Assembly: GCA_022424925.1 (NCBI GenBank)
Contig: JAKMGM010000161.1
Span: 1 to 7,659, forward strand
Direction: 5' to 3'
Length of the DNA stretch: 7,659 nucleotides
Source: Candidatus Poseidoniaceae archaeon
GTDB lineage: Archaea; Thermoplasmatota; Poseidoniia; Poseidoniales; Poseidoniaceae
Shown here: positions 5,347-7,659 of the stretch, one piece after another
Numbering within the stretch: the stretch's first letter is position 1
Layout: every line of letters begins with the position of its first letter
Translations under genes and position numbers: made by a program
The notes under the pieces: generated by a model
What the model was told of the DNA's origin: nothing
Database searches by the model: none
The model's input: only the letters and a program-made list of their open reading frames with translations

Positions 5347-5577
5347 GTGTATGCCGCGATAGAGCGAACATTAAAGAGGGAGTATGCTGATTATCCCGGT
5401 ATGGGAGACACCCGAATTGTCATCGAAGGCTCGACACTCAATGGAACGTTTCATACCGCTTATTCACTGGTGATGAAACGTCACCGTTTTAACGATGATT
5501 TTTTACGCGTCTCAAAGGAAACTGAAGAGCGGTTGTCGGTCGACCGTCCCTCAACCATGTTCTTTTACGGTCTGTGA
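5347..5577 (+). CDS. Small hypothetical protein, start uncertain
   Basis: A 76-aa frame starts at GTG 5347 and is open back to a stop at 5287-5289 without another standard start. The sequence (VYAAIERTLKREYADYPGMG ... STMFFYGL) is mixed alpha/beta in character, with no membrane segment, and I do not recognise it. No good SD precedes the GTG. A -1 shift at the A7 run (5338-5344) would join it to a 22-codon lead from ATG 5279 (MNDEISFRITQRGFYFRISA), giving about 100 aa. The ATG is 18 nt after the phosphatase stop, so the small gene would then be the second gene of that operon. I judge the frame probably coding, because of its good residue composition and the 92-bp gap before the next gene. Confidence 0.5.
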   Translation: MYAAIERTLKREYADYPGMGDTRIVIEGSTLNGTFHTAYSLVMKRHRFNDDFLRVSKETEERLSVDRPSTMFFYGL

Positions 5578-5669
5578 AGGCATCAGTGTGCACAACTTCG
5601 TTTGGGTATGTCCCTCGAAGCGTACGCAGTATGAGAAGCGTTGATGTTTGAGAGGCGTTAGGCAGAACC

Positions 5670-6296
5670 ATGGAGCCACTGGCATGGGAAGCAATTCTTG
5701 CTGCCGGCGTGTTTTTTGTTCTTGGTGCAACTTCACCCGGTCCAAGCCTCATCGTCGTCCTGCGGAACACGCTCATCGGTGGACGCCGCCAAGGTGTAGC
5801 GTGCGCCATAGGCCACGGCATTGGTTTCGGAATCTACGCAGGTAGTGCTGTTTTTGGCCTGATTCTTCTGCTTGAGAATTCACCAGAAGTGTTCTCCGTT
5901 TTGCAAATCATCGGGGTCGTACTCCTCATTTGGTATGGAATAAACATGTGGAGAGCGGAAGTCGATGCGCTACAGGAAATCAGTTCAGATATCAGCCAGC
6001 ATCAGCGGCAAGGGTTTGCGGAAGGCTTCGCTATTGCCTTTTTTAACCCAAAAATTGCGCTGTTTCTTGTCGCCGTTCTTGCCCAAGTGTTGGAGCCTGA
6101 CATGGGATTCATCACCAAGTTAGCTATCGGTATGTTGGGCATGACCATCGATACGGCATGGTACCTGCTTGTAGCGTTGGTACTGACGGGTACACCTGCG
6201 TTAGAACTGCTTCGACAAAAGGGCGACCTGGTCTACAAAGCCACAGCGATTGCATTATGGTTTTTCGCAGCAAGTGTTGTCTACAACGTACTGTAA
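5670..6296 (+). CDS. LysE/RhtB-family amino-acid exporter
   Basis: This is a 208-aa membrane protein, the usual length for the family. The N-terminal helix ends in the family signature GATSPGPSL (about 19-27), followed by GHGIGFGIYAG (48-58). About six hydrophobic segments are visible: roughly 7-30, 45-70, 75-93, 113-140, 145-170 and 190-208. A charged cytoplasmic loop lies at about 95-115, followed by the typical FFNPK motif. Members export amino acids or related metabolites using ion gradients; the substrate cannot be assigned here. A stop five codons upstream leaves ATG 5670 as the start, with only a weak, distant purine-rich GAGAGGCG before it. The gene is convergent with mutM and their stop codons are adjacent with no gap. 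The 92-bp upstream spacer shows no obvious TATA element. Confidence 0.93.
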   Translation: MEPLAWEAILAAGVFFVLGATSPGPSLIVVLRNTLIGGRRQGVACAIGHGIGFGIYAGSAVFGLILLLENSPEVFSVLQIIGVVLLIWYGINMWRAEVDALQEISSDISQHQRQGFAEGFAIAFFNPKIALFLVAVLAQVLEPDMGFITKLAIGMLGMTIDTAWYLLVALVLTGTPALELLRQKGDLVYKATAIALWFFAASVVYNVL

Positions 6297-7202
6297 TCAC
6301 TTTTGACAACGCGGACACAGGAAGGTCGAACGGTTGCTCTGAACAATCCGCTCAACTGTACCGTTGCAACCTTCTTTCAAACACGGCCCATCCTCACGGT
6401 CGTACACTTGGAAATGATGGCCGAAATAACCCAGCGTTCCGTCAACGGCTGCGAAATCATTCAGTGTCGAGCCACCGACTTCAATCGCTGCCTTGAGCAC
6501 TTCTTTCACCTGCTCAACCAGAAGAACAAGGGCTTTGGTCGGCCGACCGTCTTTTCGAACAAGTTTGTGGGTTGGACGGGTTGGTGAAATGTTCGAGCGA
6601 TGCAGCGCCTCGCATGCATAGATATTGCCAACTCCGACCACGAATCGCTGGTCGAGAAGCGTGGTTTTGATTGGCGAGCGCTTACCTTGACATCGGCGAG
6701 CAGCGTCTTCTGCGGACCACTGCTCAAGCGGTTCGGGACCGAGGTGTTCAAGCAGTGCCTGAACCGGTTCTTCAGCGCGTTCAAACACGTCAGCGATACC
6801 AAACCGTCGAGGGTCGGTATACACGGCCACAGAGCCATCATCGAAGCGGAATTCCATATGGTCATGGCGCCCTTCAAAGCCGGTGAGTTCACCAAACTTC
6901 GAGTGCTGAGGACTGCCGTTGAGAGCGTTGTATCGTGGTACTTCTGACGGTGTTATGAGCGTGTAGCGACCAGACATTCCCAAATGTGAAAGAAACACGA
7001 GACCATCTGTTGTATCGATGAGGAGATACTTGGCTCGGCGACGGACTGCTTCGATTTTTTTACCGGTGAGCATTGCAGCCATGCCCTCTGGAAACGGGAA
7101 TCTCAAACCTTCTCGACGAAGGACGACCTCGGAGAGTGTTCGTCCAACCCATGCTTGTTCAAGCCCAGTTCGAACGGTTTCAACTTCGGGCAGTTCTGGC
7201 AT
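6297..7202 (-). CDS. mutM: Formamidopyrimidine-DNA glycosylase (Fpg/MutM)
   Basis: This 301-aa bifunctional glycosylase/AP lyase removes 8-oxoguanine and formamidopyrimidines from DNA. The N-terminal PELPEVE supplies the catalytic Pro2 and Glu3, and Lys58 (in RRRAKYLL) is the conserved catalytic lysine. HLGMSGR, YTDPRRFG (128-135) and GVGNIYACEAL (190-200, with the conserved Asn of the helix-two-turn-helix) are intact. The C-terminal zinc finger is complete, with Cys274/279 and Cys296/299. It is about 30 residues longer than the E. coli enzyme, mainly through an insertion at about 90-112 before RHDHMEF. Similar insertions are common in alphaproteobacterial-type Fpg, suggesting bacterial ancestry of this archaeal gene. 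It starts 4 nt after the flpA stop, so the two are almost certainly cotranscribed. Confidence 0.97.
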   Translation of the reverse strand: MPELPEVETVRTGLEQAWVGRTLSEVVLRREGLRFPFPEGMAAMLTGKKIEAVRRRAKYLLIDTTDGLVFLSHLGMSGRYTLITPSEVPRYNALNGSPQHSKFGELTGFEGRHDHMEFRFDDGSVAVYTDPRRFGIADVFERAEEPVQALLEHLGPEPLEQWSAEDAARRCQGKRSPIKTTLLDQRFVVGVGNIYACEALHRSNISPTRPTHKLVRKDGRPTKALVLLVEQVKEVLKAAIEVGGSTLNDFAAVDGTLGYFGHHFQVYDREDGPCLKEGCNGTVERIVQSNRSTFLCPRCQK

Positions 7203-7206
7203 CGAA

Positions 7207-7659
7207 TCACTCCGTCATGCGAACTGCAAAAAGGACATGGTTGTCTTCGTAGCCGGTTAACTCAATTCGCTCTTCAACTTCAAAGCCAGATGATTCCAAA
7301 CGCTGTTCAACTGCATCAAACAGCGCTTCTTCCCCTTCACCTGTCCATCGTTCACTCGCTGCTTTTAGCGACAGAAGACCCGTACCATCTCGATTGAGAA
7401 AGCGACGGCAGGCCCCGATGAATATGTCCACTTGTCCGGCTTGAGCAACGTCTTGGAACAGCCAATCGACCTTACGCGGCACCAACACACCCCACGCCGC
7501 ATGTTTTCTCGCATCGCCGAGCACTGGAACCAGTCCCGGACGAGTCTTGGCCATGTGGGTTAATTCTCGAAGACATCGGGGGGCAAGGTCGACAGCCACC
7601 AGACGGCCTCTCAAATCGTTGTCTCGACCACAGAGATGATCGTGAAGATGGCTGATGGA
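7207..7659 (-). CDS. flpA: Fibrillarin-like rRNA/tRNA 2'-O-methyltransferase (5' end outside window)
   Basis: The 150 visible residues form the C-terminal two thirds of archaeal fibrillarin, the catalytic subunit of box C/D ribonucleoproteins, which methylates rRNA and tRNA 2'-hydroxyls under guide RNA with Nop5 and L7Ae. The window starts at SISHLHDHLCG, just after the glycine-rich SAM motif. It continues through LVAVDLAPRCLREL (SAM ribose-binding strand and helix), VPVLGDARKH, VDWLFQDVAQ (acidic catalytic region), GTGLLSLKAASE (catalytic Lys) and a final GYEDNHVLFAVRM. The frame is open to the window edge; the TTG near 7614 is not the start. It is the main evidence that the host is an archaeon. 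The usual nop5 partner is not in view and would lie upstream of flpA if present; mutM follows after 4 nt. Confidence 0.95.
   Translation of the reverse strand, partial: SISHLHDHLCGRDNDLRGRLVAVDLAPRCLRELTHMAKTRPGLVPVLGDARKHAAWGVLVPRKVDWLFQDVAQAGQVDIFIGACRRFLNRDGTGLLSLKAASERWTGEGEEALFDAVEQRLESSGFEVEERIELTGYEDNHVLFAVRMTE

Noticed and set aside
5489..5821. 110-codon minus-strand frame spanning the small ORF and exporter start
   Set aside because: It is antisense to two better-supported genes and has arginine/proline-rich shadow-frame composition.
1..7659. CRISPR array, insertion sequence or integrase
   Set aside because: No regularly spaced repeats, transposase or recombinase motifs, or long terminal inverted repeats are visible.

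Overview
The window looks like a piece of an archaeal chromosome. The best evidence is a fibrillarin-like rRNA 2'-O-methyltransferase at the right edge, a family confined to archaea and eukaryotes. The tRNA-Arg gene without an encoded CCA end and the TATA-like promoter elements also fit. A bacterial-type MutM/Fpg glycosylase, a LysE-type exporter and clear Shine-Dalgarno sites beside fibrillarin suggest a marine Euryarchaeote such as Marine Group II (Poseidoniales). That placement is inference; only 'archaeal' is well supported.

Left half (1-3338): the 3' end of an unidentified + strand gene faces a tightly packed three-gene minus-strand cassette. In transcription order the cassette encodes A, a Trp-rich 274-aa protein; B, a 197-aa papain-fold cysteine-peptidase-like protein; and C, a 513-aa protein with a Rossmann methyltransferase-like N-terminal half. 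Each gene has its own Shine-Dalgarno site. The A-B gap is 9 nt, with B's SD overlapping A's stop, and B-C share one base (TAATG). By eye, nearly all of A can be aligned with the C-terminal half of C through an ordered series of motifs. This is the strongest candidate here for an undescribed system.

Middle (3387-3994): a tRNA-Arg(UCG) gene and a degenerate tRNA-like copy just downstream of it lie immediately upstream of the cassette. A second, weaker tRNA-like fold lies past the cassette's far end (197-276), which suggests an integration hotspot. A roughly 415-bp intergenic region follows, with an inverted repeat, a direct repeat and a TATA-like promoter.

Right half (3995-7659): a PPP-family metallophosphatase with a long basic tail is followed by a small ORF with an uncertain start and a possible frameshift site. 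Next is a LysE/RhtB-type exporter, which ends exactly where the convergent mutM gene ends. mutM lies 4 nt downstream of flpA, so rRNA methylation and oxidised-base repair genes are probably cotranscribed. This half looks like ordinary chromosomal content; the left half looks accessory.
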